Part shown: in pieces, positions 6,664-14,038 of the stretch
Numbering within the stretch: the stretch's first letter is position 1
How the letters are laid out: the number at the start of each line of letters is the position of its first letter
Origin: JASGCK01 sp031430035
GTDB lineage: Bacteria > Pseudomonadota > Gammaproteobacteria > Burkholderiales > Burkholderiaceae_C
Direction of reading: 5' to 3'
Length of the DNA stretch: 14,038 bases
NCBI GenBank assembly: GCA_031430035.1
Contig: JANPAS010000039.1
Coordinates: 1-14,038 of the forward strand
Notes under the pieces: model-generated
What the model saw: the letters and a program-made list of their open reading frames with translations, nothing else
Database searches by the model: none
What the model was told of the DNA's origin: nothing
Position numbers and translations under genes: made by a program

Positions 6664-7929
6664 TCATTTCACACGCTCGATGTCCGCGCCAATGCCGCGC
6701 AGCTTCTCTTCCATGCGGTCGTAACCGCGGTCTAGGTGGTAGATGCGCTCGATGGTAGTTTCGCCCTTGGCCACAAGACCAGCAATAACCAAAGAAGCCG
6801 AAGCCCTGAGATCGGTTGCCATCACATGCGCACCCGATAACTTGGCACTGCCCGTCACCATGGCCACTTTGCCGTCGATTTGGATGCTCGCACCAAGGCG
6901 AACCAGCTCGTTTACATGCATAAAGCGGTTTTCAAAAATGGTTTCCGTCGCCATAGAGCTACCTGTCGCCACCACGTTTAAAGCCATCATTTGCGCTTGC
7001 ATATCGGTAGGAAAGCCTGGGTACTCTGTCGTGCGAAAGGATTGCGCTTTGAGCCTCCCCGATGAGGTGATCTGTAGGCCATGTGCAGTGGGGCTTACCA
7101 GAGCACCTGCCTCACGCAGCTTATCCAGCAAGGCGTCCAGATGATCGGCTCTGGCGTGCTCTAAAACAACATCGCCGCCTGTGGCGGCTACTGCGCACAA
7201 AAACGTACCTGCTTCAATACGATCAGCGACCACGCTGTGCGTGCAACCGTGCAATTTTTCTACGCCCGTAATGGTGATACGGCTGGTGCCGTGTCCTGTA
7301 ATTTTTGCACCCATGGCGATCAGCATTTCAGCAAGATCGGGAATCTCAGGCTCTTGAGCGGCATTTTCCAAAATCGTTACGCCATCGGCCAAGCATGCCG
7401 CCATTAAGAAGTTCTCTGTTCCCGTCACGGTCACCATATCGGTCGTGATGCGTGCGCCCTTCAAGCGCGTCCAGCCTTCGGGCAAGCGTGCATTCATGTA
7501 ACCATGTGCGACGTCGATGATCGCGCCCATGGCTTGCAGGCCTTTGATGTGCTGATCGACAGGGCGAGAGCCAATCGCGCAGCCGCCTGGTAGTGAGACA
7601 GTCGCTTTACCAAAACGAGCGAGTAGGGGTCCCAGTGCCAACACCGAGGCACGCATGGTTTTCACCAGTTCGTAGGGCGCTTCTGGCTTATCCAGTGCAC
7701 AGGCGTTTAGCGTGACAACGCCATCGCTCGTCCGCGTAAAAGTCACGCCCATATTGCGAATTAACTTCTCCATTGTCACCACATCTTGCAAGCGAGGGAC
7801 GTTTTGAAGTGTGACGGTATCTGCCGTTAAGAGGGCTGCGCAAAGTTCGGGCAGAGCGGCGTTTTTAGCACCAGAAATGGAGACCGTGCCGTGCAAGGTA
7901 CGTCCGCCGCGAATCAGGAGTTTGTCCAT
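6664..7929 (-). CDS. murA: UDP-N-acetylglucosamine 1-carboxyvinyltransferase
   Basis: A full-length 421-residue enzyme that transfers enolpyruvate from PEP to UDP-GlcNAc, the first committed step of peptidoglycan synthesis, in the cytoplasm. Key residues are Lys22 in SGAKNAALP, catalytic Cys117 in LPGGCAIGSRP, and Asp309 in EYPGFPTDMQAQ. Because Cys117 is cysteine and not aspartate, the active site is of the fosfomycin-sensitive type. The N-terminus MDKLLIRGG aligns with the usual MurA start, so ATG 7,929 is well supported even though no Shine-Dalgarno precedes it. It lies 29 bases after tRNA-Thr and just before hisG, a neighbour pair common in betaproteobacteria. Confidence 0.97.
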   Translation of the reverse strand: MDKLLIRGGRTLHGTVSISGAKNAALPELCAALLTADTVTLQNVPRLQDVVTMEKLIRNMGVTFTRTSDGVVTLNACALDKPEAPYELVKTMRASVLALGPLLARFGKATVSLPGGCAIGSRPVDQHIKGLQAMGAIIDVAHGYMNARLPEGWTRLKGARITTDMVTVTGTENFLMAACLADGVTILENAAQEPEIPDLAEMLIAMGAKITGHGTSRITITGVEKLHGCTHSVVADRIEAGTFLCAVAATGGDVVLEHARADHLDALLDKLREAGALVSPTAHGLQITSSGRLKAQSFRTTEYPGFPTDMQAQMMALNVVATGSSMATETIFENRFMHVNELVRLGASIQIDGKVAMVTGSAKLSGAHVMATDLRASASLVIAGLVAKGETTIERIYHLDRGYDRMEEKLRGIGADIERVK

Positions 7930-7958
7930 TGCAATGAGGAGGTTGGAGGCTTTAAAAA
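7930..7958 (-). promoter_or_regulatory. Short murA leader with CCUCC repeats and no Shine-Dalgarno
   Basis: The 29 bases between the tRNA-Thr 3' end and the murA ATG read, in the transcript, as a U-rich start then CCUCC-AA-CCUCC-UC and a short run to AUG. The CCUCC elements match the anti-Shine-Dalgarno rather than a Shine-Dalgarno. There is no room for a promoter here, so murA must be made by read-through from upstream or from a promoter further 5'. Confidence 0.45.
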
Positions 7959-8034
7959 TGGTGCCGGAGAGATGAATCGAACACCCGACCTTCTCATTAC
8001 GAATGAGCTGCTCTACCGACTGAGCTACACCGGC
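7959..8034 (-). tRNA. tRNA-Thr(CGT)
   Basis: A 76-base tRNA including an encoded CCA. The anticodon CGT (positions 7,999-8,001) sits in the loop TTCGTAA, so it reads ACG threonine codons. D stem GCTC/GAGC is perfect. The T arm GGGTG/CATCT pairs with two G-U wobbles around TTCGATT. The anticodon stem has a G27-A43 mispair, which E. coli thrW also shows. The acceptor stem GCCGGTG/CTCCGGC has an unusual U6-U67 mismatch. It lies 27 bases after lon and 29 before murA on the same strand, so it is likely processed from a longer transcript. Confidence 0.95.
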
Positions 8035-8061
8035 ACACTAAAGGGTAAATTATAAACGGCG

Positions 8062-10593
8062 CTAGTGCTTCGTCTTGCTAGTTGGCATCACAATGGCGTT
8101 GGTTTTCGTGTGCAAGAGTCTGTTGGTTTTGCTGGGGACAGCCTCAAACTTAGCGTCCACAAGCGCGACGGGAACACGCTCTAGTGCTACCTCTAAAACA
8201 CGATCAATCCAGCGCACGGGGATGATCTCAAGCTCGTTTTTGACGTTACTTGGGATGTCAGCCAAATCCTTGATGTTGTCCTCGGGAATGATGACGGTTT
8301 TGATGCCACCGCGCAGTGCCGCCAGTAGTTTTTCTTTTAAACCGCCAATGGCCGTGACTTCGCCGCGAAGCGTAATTTCCCCAGTCATGGCCACGTCTGC
8401 ACGGACAGGGATACCCGTTAAAGCCGACACGATAGAAGTCGTCATCGCTGCGCCAGCGCTAGGTCCGTCTTTAGGTGTACCGCCATCGGGAACATGAATA
8501 TGTAGATCTTTTTTCTCGAATACATCGTCAGATATACCAAGAAACCTTGCTCGGCTGCGTACTACTGTTCGTGCCGCCTCTACGGACTCTTTCATCACGT
8601 CGCCTAAGTTGCCTGTGCGCGTGATGTTCCCCTTACCAGGCATCACAGCGGTCTCGATAGTGAGCAAATCGCCCCCCACTTCTGTCCACGCCAGTCCAAC
8701 GACTTGACCGACTTGATTTTGCTTTTCTGCGCGGCCGTAGTTGAACTTGCGGACACCCAAAAAATCCATTAAATTGTCTGTATCAACGGTAACGCTTGCG
8801 CCGTAGGTTTTGAGCTGAATGCCTTTGACCACTTTGCGGCAAATGCTGGACAAATCACGCTCTAAGTTGCGAACACCCGCTTCGCGGGTGTAGTACCGAA
8901 CCATGTCTCTGATTGCGGCTTCTTCTACAACCAATTCTTCTGGCGCGAGTCCATTATTTTTGAGCTGTTTGGGCAGCAAGTAGCGAATCGCGATATTGGT
9001 TTTTTCGTCTTCGGTGTAACCTGACAAACGAATGACTTCCATACGGTCTAAGAGTGCGGGCGGGATGTTGAGCGTGTTGGACGTCGCCACAAACATCACG
9101 TCCGACAAGTCGAAATCAAGCTCAACGTAGTGGTCGCTAAAGGTGTGGTTTTGTTCGGGGTCCAAGACTTCTAACAGTGCGCTTGACGGATCGCCGCGCA
9201 CATCCGAGCCGATCTTGTCGATTTCGTCCAGCAAGAAGAGAGGGTTGCGCGTACCGATTTTGCTGAGGCTTTGCAAGAGCTTGCCTGGCAATGCGCCAAT
9301 GTAGGTGCGGCGATGGCCGCGAATTTCGGCCTCATCGCGCATACCGCCCAACGCCATACGCACGTACTTGCGACCTGTGGCTTTGGCAATGGATTGACCC
9401 AGCGATGTTTTGCCCACGCCAGGAGGGCCGACCAAACACAAAATGGGCGCTTTGAGTTTGCCCACACGCTGCTGCACCGCCAGATATTCCAAGATGCGCT
9501 CTTTGACTTTATCAAGCCCGAAGTGGTCTTCGTTCAGCACGCTATCTGCCAGTATCAAATCATGCTTGATCTTGGTCTTTTTGCTCCAAGGCAGCCCAAT
9601 CAGCACATCAACGTAGTTGCGGATCACCGTGGCTTCTGACGACATGACCGACATCGTTTTCAGCTTGGCAACTTCCTTCAAGGCCTTCTTCTCGGCATCT
9701 TTGGGCATTTTTGCCAGCTTGATTTTTTTCTCAAGTACAGCAGCATCGGCGCTGTCGTCACCATCACTCAGTTCTTTTTGAATCGCCTGTGCTTGTTCGC
9801 GTAGGTAGTAGTCGCGCTGGTTTTTATCAACGGATTTTTTGACTTGCCCGCGAATTTTTTTATCCACATTCAAAATATCGATTTCACCCTCTAATTGCGC
9901 GAGCAACGTCTTCATGCGCAAGGTGACATCATCTGTTGCAAGAATGGCTTGCTTTTGAATCAGCTTAAACGGCACATGTGAACTGATGGTATCCGTCATA
10001 CGCCCCATGTCGTCAAGCCCAGCAATCGAGGCCATGATTTCGCTTGGGATACGGCGGCTTAGTTTTGTGTAGGTTTCAAAGCGCTCAATCACCGCGCGAC
10101 GCAAGGCTTCTAGCGACGTCTTTTGTTTTTCGCTGAGGGTATAGCCATCGATTGATTCAGCAGGAATTTGCGGCGTGACTTCGGCCGCAAAAATAGCATC
10201 TTCCATCAAACGGATGTCGTGTACCTTGGCACGTTGCAGACCCTCAATCAGCACTTTCACCGTGCCATCGGGCAACTTCAGCATTTGCAAAATGTTGCCG
10301 ACACAACCTACGTCAAACATGTCGGACATAGCCAATTCGTCGCTCTTGTCTTCTGCAAGAGTGTCGCTTGTGGCGGCAGGTTTTTTACCGCTTTTCTCTA
10401 ACTCAGTTGCAGTGTCTTTTTGCGTGAGCAACAGCACGCGTTTGGCGCTGTTCATGGCAATCTCTAAAGCCCGTATGCTTTTAGTCCGGCCCACAAACAG
10501 CGGGATCACCATCTTGGGGTACATCACCACATCCCGGAGCGGGACGAGGGGTAGCACGGTGCGTTCTTCTAGCAATAAGGCTTGAGTCGACAT
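8062..10593 (-). CDS. lon: ATP-dependent serine protease Lon
   Basis: A cytoplasmic AAA+ protease that degrades misfolded and short-lived regulatory proteins. Domains in order are the Lon N-terminal substrate domain (about 13-220), a coiled helical region (about 230-345), the AAA module with Walker A GPPGVGKT (389-396) and Walker B PLFLLDEIDK (451-460), and the protease domain with Ser712 in KDGPSAGA and Lys755 in GGLKEK. All catalytic residues are present. At 843 residues it exceeds the 784 of E. coli. The excess is an acidic/polar insertion around 60-90 and a C-terminal tail (about 810-843) rich in Lys and Thr. The start has only a weak AGAAAG site. It begins 17 bases after clpX, leaving little room for the heat-shock promoter that precedes lon in E. 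coli, so it is probably in the clp operon. Confidence 0.97.
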   Translation of the reverse strand: MSTQALLLEERTVLPLVPLRDVVMYPKMVIPLFVGRTKSIRALEIAMNSAKRVLLLTQKDTATELEKSGKKPAATSDTLAEDKSDELAMSDMFDVGCVGNILQMLKLPDGTVKVLIEGLQRAKVHDIRLMEDAIFAAEVTPQIPAESIDGYTLSEKQKTSLEALRRAVIERFETYTKLSRRIPSEIMASIAGLDDMGRMTDTISSHVPFKLIQKQAILATDDVTLRMKTLLAQLEGEIDILNVDKKIRGQVKKSVDKNQRDYYLREQAQAIQKELSDGDDSADAAVLEKKIKLAKMPKDAEKKALKEVAKLKTMSVMSSEATVIRNYVDVLIGLPWSKKTKIKHDLILADSVLNEDHFGLDKVKERILEYLAVQQRVGKLKAPILCLVGPPGVGKTSLGQSIAKATGRKYVRMALGGMRDEAEIRGHRRTYIGALPGKLLQSLSKIGTRNPLFLLDEIDKIGSDVRGDPSSALLEVLDPEQNHTFSDHYVELDFDLSDVMFVATSNTLNIPPALLDRMEVIRLSGYTEDEKTNIAIRYLLPKQLKNNGLAPEELVVEEAAIRDMVRYYTREAGVRNLERDLSSICRKVVKGIQLKTYGASVTVDTDNLMDFLGVRKFNYGRAEKQNQVGQVVGLAWTEVGGDLLTIETAVMPGKGNITRTGNLGDVMKESVEAARTVVRSRARFLGISDDVFEKKDLHIHVPDGGTPKDGPSAGAAMTTSIVSALTGIPVRADVAMTGEITLRGEVTAIGGLKEKLLAALRGGIKTVIIPEDNIKDLADIPSNVKNELEIIPVRWIDRVLEVALERVPVALVDAKFEAVPSKTNRLLHTKTNAIVMPTSKTKH
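8873..8891 (-). repeat. Perfect 8-bp hairpin inside lon
   Basis: ACACCCGC, a three-base loop and its reverse complement GCGGGTGT lie in the codons for the conserved YTREAGVR segment of Lon. The protein sequence is strongly constrained here, so the palindrome may simply follow from codon choice. No T-run follows. Confidence 0.4.
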
Positions 10594-10610
10594 GCGGTGC
10601 TTTCTAAAAA

Positions 10611-11912
10611 TTATGCGGCTTTGGCCTCGTGAGTGCCTTTGCGGTAAACCAAGAGCGGCGGTCGATCCTCTGTGATGGAAGCAGCATCCACAATGACTTT
10701 TTCAACATTGCTAGTGCTTGGCAAGTCGAACATGGTATCAATTAAAGACTGCTCAAAAATAGAGCGCAGGCCACGTGCACCTGTTTTGCGTTTGATGGCT
10801 TTTTTGGCAATCGCGACGAGTGCTTCAGGGCGAACATCCAGATCAACACCTTCTAACGCCAGCATTTGCGCATATTGCTTGACGAGTGCATTTTTGGGCT
10901 CGGTGAGGATGGAGATAAGTGCGGCTTCACTGAGCTCTTCCAGCGTCGTGACAACAGGCAGACGACCAATGAGTTCGGGGATGAGCCCGTATTTAATCAA
11001 ATCTTCTGGCTCGACATCTTTAAAGAGTTCGGTCAAATTGCGATTCGTTTTGCTTTTAACTACCGCGCCAAAACCAATACTGGTGGACTCTGTACGCGAC
11101 TCGATGACCTTATCTAAGCCTGCAAACGCACCGCCACAAATAAACAAAATGTTGGTGGTGTCGATTTTTAAAAAATCTGAATTCGGCACTTTGCGGCCAC
11201 CCTGCGGAGGAACGCTAGAGATCGTACCTTCGACGATTTTTAGTAGCGCCTGCTGCACACCTTCTCCCGATACATCACGCGTGATGGATGGGTTTTCCGT
11301 TTTGCGCGAAATCTTGTCAATCTCGTCAATAAACACAATACCTTGCTGGGCTTTGGCAACGTCGTAGTCGCAGGCTTGCAAGAGTTTGGTAATGATGCCT
11401 TCCACGTCTTCACCGATATAGCCCGCTTCGGTGAGCGTGGTGGCGTCGGCCATGGCAAACGGCACATCTAAGGTGCGAGCCAATGTTTGCGCCAGTAGTG
11501 TTTTGCCCGATCCCGTGGGTCCAATCAACAAGATGTTGCTTTTAGAGAGCTCAACATCGCCCTTTTTAGCTTTGGCTTGGAAGCGAATCCGCTTGTAGTG
11601 GTTGTAGACCGCCACGGCCATGGTGCGTTTGGCGCTATCTTGACCGATGACATAGCTATCCAAGTTGCGTTTAATTTCCGCTGGTGTGGGTACGCCGTCT
11701 TTGGTTTCCTTGGCAATAACGCCAGGCAACTCTTCTTCTAAAACGCCATTGCAAAGCTCAATGCATTCGTCGCAAATAAACACGTTAGGCCCTGCAATCA
11801 GCTTCCTAACTTCGGCTTGGTCTTTATTGCAAAACGAGCACGACAGTGGCGCAAGCGCCGCGCCAGTTGCTTTTGCAGATGCTTTATCGACGCTCGGTTT
11901 TTTGTCGGCCAT
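10611..11912 (-). CDS. clpX: ATP-dependent Clp protease ATP-binding subunit ClpX
   Basis: The AAA+ unfoldase that recognises substrates, including ssrA-tagged proteins, and feeds them into ClpP. A 433-residue protein of normal length. The N-terminal zinc-binding domain has Cys25, Cys28, Cys47 and Cys50. Walker A is GPTGSGKT (131-138), the pore loop GYIGED (164-169), Walker B GIVFIDEIDK (191-200), and the ClpP-docking IGF loop is at 279-281. The pore-entrance RKH loop reads RKV at 240-242, with Val (codon GTG) in place of the usual His; this is the one odd residue. It starts two bases after the clpP stop with no clear Shine-Dalgarno, so translation is probably coupled to clpP. Cotranscribed with tig, clpP and lon by spacing. 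Confidence 0.97.
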   Translation of the reverse strand: MADKKPSVDKASAKATGAALAPLSCSFCNKDQAEVRKLIAGPNVFICDECIELCNGVLEEELPGVIAKETKDGVPTPAEIKRNLDSYVIGQDSAKRTMAVAVYNHYKRIRFQAKAKKGDVELSKSNILLIGPTGSGKTLLAQTLARTLDVPFAMADATTLTEAGYIGEDVEGIITKLLQACDYDVAKAQQGIVFIDEIDKISRKTENPSITRDVSGEGVQQALLKIVEGTISSVPPQGGRKVPNSDFLKIDTTNILFICGGAFAGLDKVIESRTESTSIGFGAVVKSKTNRNLTELFKDVEPEDLIKYGLIPELIGRLPVVTTLEELSEAALISILTEPKNALVKQYAQMLALEGVDLDVRPEALVAIAKKAIKRKTGARGLRSIFEQSLIDTMFDLPSTSNVEKVIVDAASITEDRPPLLVYRKGTHEAKAA

Positions 11913-11914
11913 AG

Positions 11915-12577
11915 TTATGAGTTAGCAGCAGGTGTTTCGCCGCTAGGGCGCTGGGCAATGACTTGATCCACAAGACCATAAGCCATGGTTTCTTCCGCGC
12001 TCATCCAGTAGTCACGCTCCATGTCTTTGGCAATTTTTTCTAGCGGCTGACCTGTGCGCTCAGCCAAGATTTTGTTCAATTGCTCACGTGTTTTTAAGAT
12101 CTCACGAGCCGAAATTTCAATGTCGGCCGCCGTGCCACGTGCGCCACCCGAAGGCTGGTGAATCATCACGCTGGCGTTAGGCAAGGCAATGCGTTTGCCC
12201 TTGGCACCAGCAGCCAGTAAGAACGCGCCCATGCTAGCGGCCATGCCAGTGCACAGCGTGGAGACATCGGGCTTGATGAAGTTCATCGTGTCAAAAATCG
12301 CAAGACCTGCACTGACCGATCCACCTGGCGAATTGATGTAGAGAAAGATATCCTTCTCTGGATTTTCGCTCTCCAAAAACAGCATTTGGGCAACGACCAA
12401 GTTTGCCATGTAGTCTTCAACAGGACCCACCAAAAAGATGATGCGTTCTTTGAGCAGGCGCGAATAAATGTCGTAAGCACGCTCACCACGGCCTGTCGTC
12501 TCAATCACCATTGGCACCATGCCAAGATCCGTCCCGCGTGATGGCATGTCATTGAATGATTGAGGTGTGCTGTACAT
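11915..12577 (-). CDS. clpP: ATP-dependent Clp protease proteolytic subunit ClpP
   Basis: The serine peptidase that forms a double heptameric chamber and degrades proteins unfolded by ClpX (or ClpA). Length is 220 residues including a short propeptide-like N-terminus. The catalytic triad is Ser115 in GMAASMGA, His140 in MIHQP and Asp189 in RDYWMSAEE, all intact. The oxyanion strand INSPGGSVSAG is at 81-91. ATG 12,577 is preceded by AAGGA with seven-base spacing, which fixes the start over a later Met11. The gene lies 29 bases after tig and two bases before clpX, the standard tig-clpP-clpX order. Confidence 0.98.
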   Translation of the reverse strand: MYSTPQSFNDMPSRGTDLGMVPMVIETTGRGERAYDIYSRLLKERIIFLVGPVEDYMANLVVAQMLFLESENPEKDIFLYINSPGGSVSAGLAIFDTMNFIKPDVSTLCTGMAASMGAFLLAAGAKGKRIALPNASVMIHQPSGGARGTAADIEISAREILKTREQLNKILAERTGQPLEKIAKDMERDYWMSAEETMAYGLVDQVIAQRPSGETPAANS

Positions 12578-12606
12578 GGTGCTGTCCTTATGGAGTGGTT
12601 ATTGAA

Positions 12607-13920
12607 TTATTGCTGAGCCATGAGCTCATCGAATTCAATCGATTTGGGGACGACTTTTGCTTTTGCAAGTACGAACTCGGTCACGTTGTTTTCCATCAAA
12701 ATCGCATCGACTTCACCAAGGCGCTGACGGTCACCCATGTACCACTTCACCACTTCGGCTGGCTTTTCGTAGCTAGCAGCTAGCTCGGCCACATGCGCTT
12801 TGATTTGCTCCATCGTGGTTTGCAGGTTGTTGGCTTTCACCAGTTCCGACACGATGAGTCCAAGGCGAACACGGCGCTCGGCTTGTGGTGTAAAAATTTC
12901 TGTTGGAATCGGCGCTTTTTCAGCGTCCTTGATACCGCGCTGCTTGAGTTCGGCGCGTGCACCTTCCACCATGCGGTCCACTTCCGATTGAACAATCGCT
13001 TTTGGTAGCTCGAGGTCAGCGTGGGCAATCAAGGCATCCATCACGGCAACTTTATTTTTGTTAACCAAGCGGAACTTCACTTCGCGCTCGAGGTTATTGC
13101 GAATGTCAGCCTTCAGGCCAGCAACCGTTGCGTCTTTCACGCCCAGCGATTTCGCGAGTTCGTCATTAATTTCTGGCAAATGCGCCGCTTCGTTTTTCTT
13201 AATCGTGACCATGAAGTCAGCTGTCTTGCCAGCCACGTCTTTGCTTTGATAGTCTTCTGGGAACGCGAGCGGGAACGTCTTGCTCTCGCCCGGCTTCATG
13301 CCGCGCACGGCATCATCAAACTCTTTTAGCATTTGGCCTTCGCCAACCAAGAACTGGAAGTCAGCCGCTTTGCCGCCGTCAAACAGTTCGCCGTCAATCT
13401 TGCCTTCAAAGTCAACCGTCACGCGGTCGCCAGCTTCTACGCCAGCATCCATGCCGCGCTGGGCAAAGCTACGGCGCTGCTTTTGCAAAATAGCGACAGT
13501 CTTGTCAATAGCAGCATCCGACACTTCGGAGGTGAATTTTTGAATTTCAGCGGTCGACAAATCCTTGATCGTGACTTCTGGGTACACCTCGAAGAGGGCT
13601 TCAAATTTGAGCTCATCACTGCCTTCGGTGACTTCCAGTTCATTGATCTTGGGTTGACCAGCCACGTTGATAGCGGCCTCAGTCACAGCCTCGTTAAAGG
13701 CTTTACCCACATGTTCATTCATGATTTCATACTGAGCCGAATAACCATACTGTTGCGCCACCATGCTCATAGGCACTTTACCTGGACGAAAGCCTGACAT
13801 CTTGACAGTCTTGGCGATCTTTTTGAGGCGCGCTTCCACTTCAGAGCTGAGTGCTTTAGCGGAGAGTGTGAGGATAATTTTGCGCTCTAACTTTTCGAGC
13901 GTTTCGACGTTAACTGCCAT
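12607..13920 (-). CDS. tig: Trigger factor, ribosome-associated chaperone and prolyl isomerase
   Basis: Binds the ribosome exit tunnel and shields nascent chains; also a peptidyl-prolyl isomerase. A 437-residue protein of normal length. The N-terminal ribosome-binding domain (about 1-115) carries the signature GFRPGKVP at 43-50. The FKBP-type isomerase domain spans about 160-247 (GDRVTVDFEGKIDGELFDGG at 164-183). A helical C-terminal chaperone domain makes up the rest. An AAGG lies ten bases upstream of ATG 13,920. The 40-base gap to tRNA-Leu is pyrimidine-rich in the sense strand, with no promoter evident, so tig may be read through from the tRNA or from a promoter upstream of it. First protein gene of the tig-clpP-clpX-lon operon. 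Confidence 0.98.
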   Translation of the reverse strand: MAVNVETLEKLERKIILTLSAKALSSEVEARLKKIAKTVKMSGFRPGKVPMSMVAQQYGYSAQYEIMNEHVGKAFNEAVTEAAINVAGQPKINELEVTEGSDELKFEALFEVYPEVTIKDLSTAEIQKFTSEVSDAAIDKTVAILQKQRRSFAQRGMDAGVEAGDRVTVDFEGKIDGELFDGGKAADFQFLVGEGQMLKEFDDAVRGMKPGESKTFPLAFPEDYQSKDVAGKTADFMVTIKKNEAAHLPEINDELAKSLGVKDATVAGLKADIRNNLEREVKFRLVNKNKVAVMDALIAHADLELPKAIVQSEVDRMVEGARAELKQRGIKDAEKAPIPTEIFTPQAERRVRLGLIVSELVKANNLQTTMEQIKAHVAELAASYEKPAEVVKWYMGDRQRLGEVDAILMENNVTEFVLAKAKVVPKSIEFDELMAQQ

Positions 13921-13960
13921 GATGGGGAAGCCTTAAAAGGGATAGATGAAAAGAAAAATT

Positions 13961-14038
13961 TGGTGCGCGGGGGGGGACTCGAACCCCCACACCATTGCTG
14001 GCGTCAGGACCTAAACCTGGTGCGTCTACCAATTTCGC
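13961..14038 (-). tRNA. tRNA-Leu(TAG), 5' end cut by window edge
   Basis: A class II tRNA with encoded CCA at its 3' end. The anticodon TAG (14,011-14,013) lies in the loop TTTAGGT, so it reads CUA (and related) leucine codons. The T arm is GGGGG/CCCCC around TTCGAGT, the 3' acceptor strand is CCCGCGC with discriminator A, and the long variable arm expected for Leu is present. About the first nine bases, the 5' acceptor strand, lie beyond the window. The gene sits just upstream of tig, as in many betaproteobacteria. Confidence 0.93.

Noticed and set aside
7958..7975. Tiny plus-strand ORF after a GGAGG-like sequence near tRNA-Thr
   Set aside because: Only five codons before a stop and antisense to the tRNA; the purine run is simply the complement of the murA leader.
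8075..8497. Open frame of 140 codons on the plus strand opposite the lon 3' end
   Set aside because: Shadow of the Lon protease domain, Ser-rich by codon reversal, with no independent support.
8873..8891. Perfect 8-bp palindrome in lon as a regulatory hairpin
   Set aside because: It falls in codons for the highly conserved YTREAGVR segment, so protein constraint explains it; no T-run follows.
10672..11367. Open frame of 231 codons on the plus strand opposite clpX
   Set aside because: It is antisense to the conserved ClpX core, has a composition typical of a shadow frame, and shows no recognisable domain.
12769..12790. AGCTAGC tandem repeat in tig
   Set aside because: Two short palindromic copies within conserved coding sequence; too short to be meaningful.
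13333..13797. Open frame of 154 codons on the plus strand opposite tig
   Set aside because: Shadow of the trigger factor gene, with no recognisable domain.
13969..13976. Run of eight G on the plus strand as a slippage or phase-variable tract
   Set aside because: It is the acceptor and T-arm 3' strand of tRNA-Leu and pairs with the expected C/G-rich strands.

Overview
The window looks like a chromosomal segment of a betaproteobacterium, most likely Burkholderiales. This rests on the order tRNA-Leu, tig, clpP, clpX, lon, a tRNA-Thr of the usual betaproteobacterial type, and the murA-hisG-hisD pairing. Family and genus cannot be fixed from the sequence alone. Base composition looks balanced by eye and was not computed.

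The window has two halves that meet at about 4,664-4,675. The right half (4,676-14,038) is housekeeping and lies entirely on the minus strand with gaps of 40 bases or less. In transcription order it holds a tRNA-Leu(UAG) cut by the window edge, trigger factor, ClpP, ClpX, Lon, tRNA-Thr(CGU), MurA, the short-form ATP phosphoribosyltransferase HisG, and HisD. Trigger factor folds nascent chains. ClpXP and Lon are the main soluble ATP-dependent proteases. MurA starts peptidoglycan synthesis. HisG and HisD catalyse the first and last steps of histidine synthesis. The his cluster stops after hisD, so hisC and the other his genes must lie elsewhere.

The left half (1-4,663) looks accessory. It starts with the 3' end of a DUF4143-type ATPase gene (plus strand). 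Converging on it is a minus-strand pair: a SAM-dependent methyltransferase followed by a Ser/Thr-rich lipoprotein with a six-cysteine C-terminal domain. Divergent from that pair is a response regulator of the NarL/LuxR type. It overlaps by four bases a 594-residue membrane histidine kinase with an N-terminal periplasmic domain, seven membrane segments, and HisKA_3 and HATPase domains. The 212-base region between the two divergent units carries a perfect 7-4-7 dyad (2,146-2,163) that could be an operator. Together these could form a signal-making and signal-sensing module: the methyltransferase resembles the PhcB-like family, which makes a methyl-ester autoinducer in Ralstonia. That reading is an inference from gene order.

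Other points of interest are a His-to-Val change in the RKH pore loop of ClpX, an acidic insertion and a basic tail in Lon, a U-U mismatch in the tRNA-Thr acceptor stem, a murA leader with CCUCC repeats and no Shine-Dalgarno, and a strong hairpin inside the kinase gene. There is no gene-free stretch over 300 bases. I saw no insertion sequence, CRISPR array, rRNA, riboswitch or attachment site.
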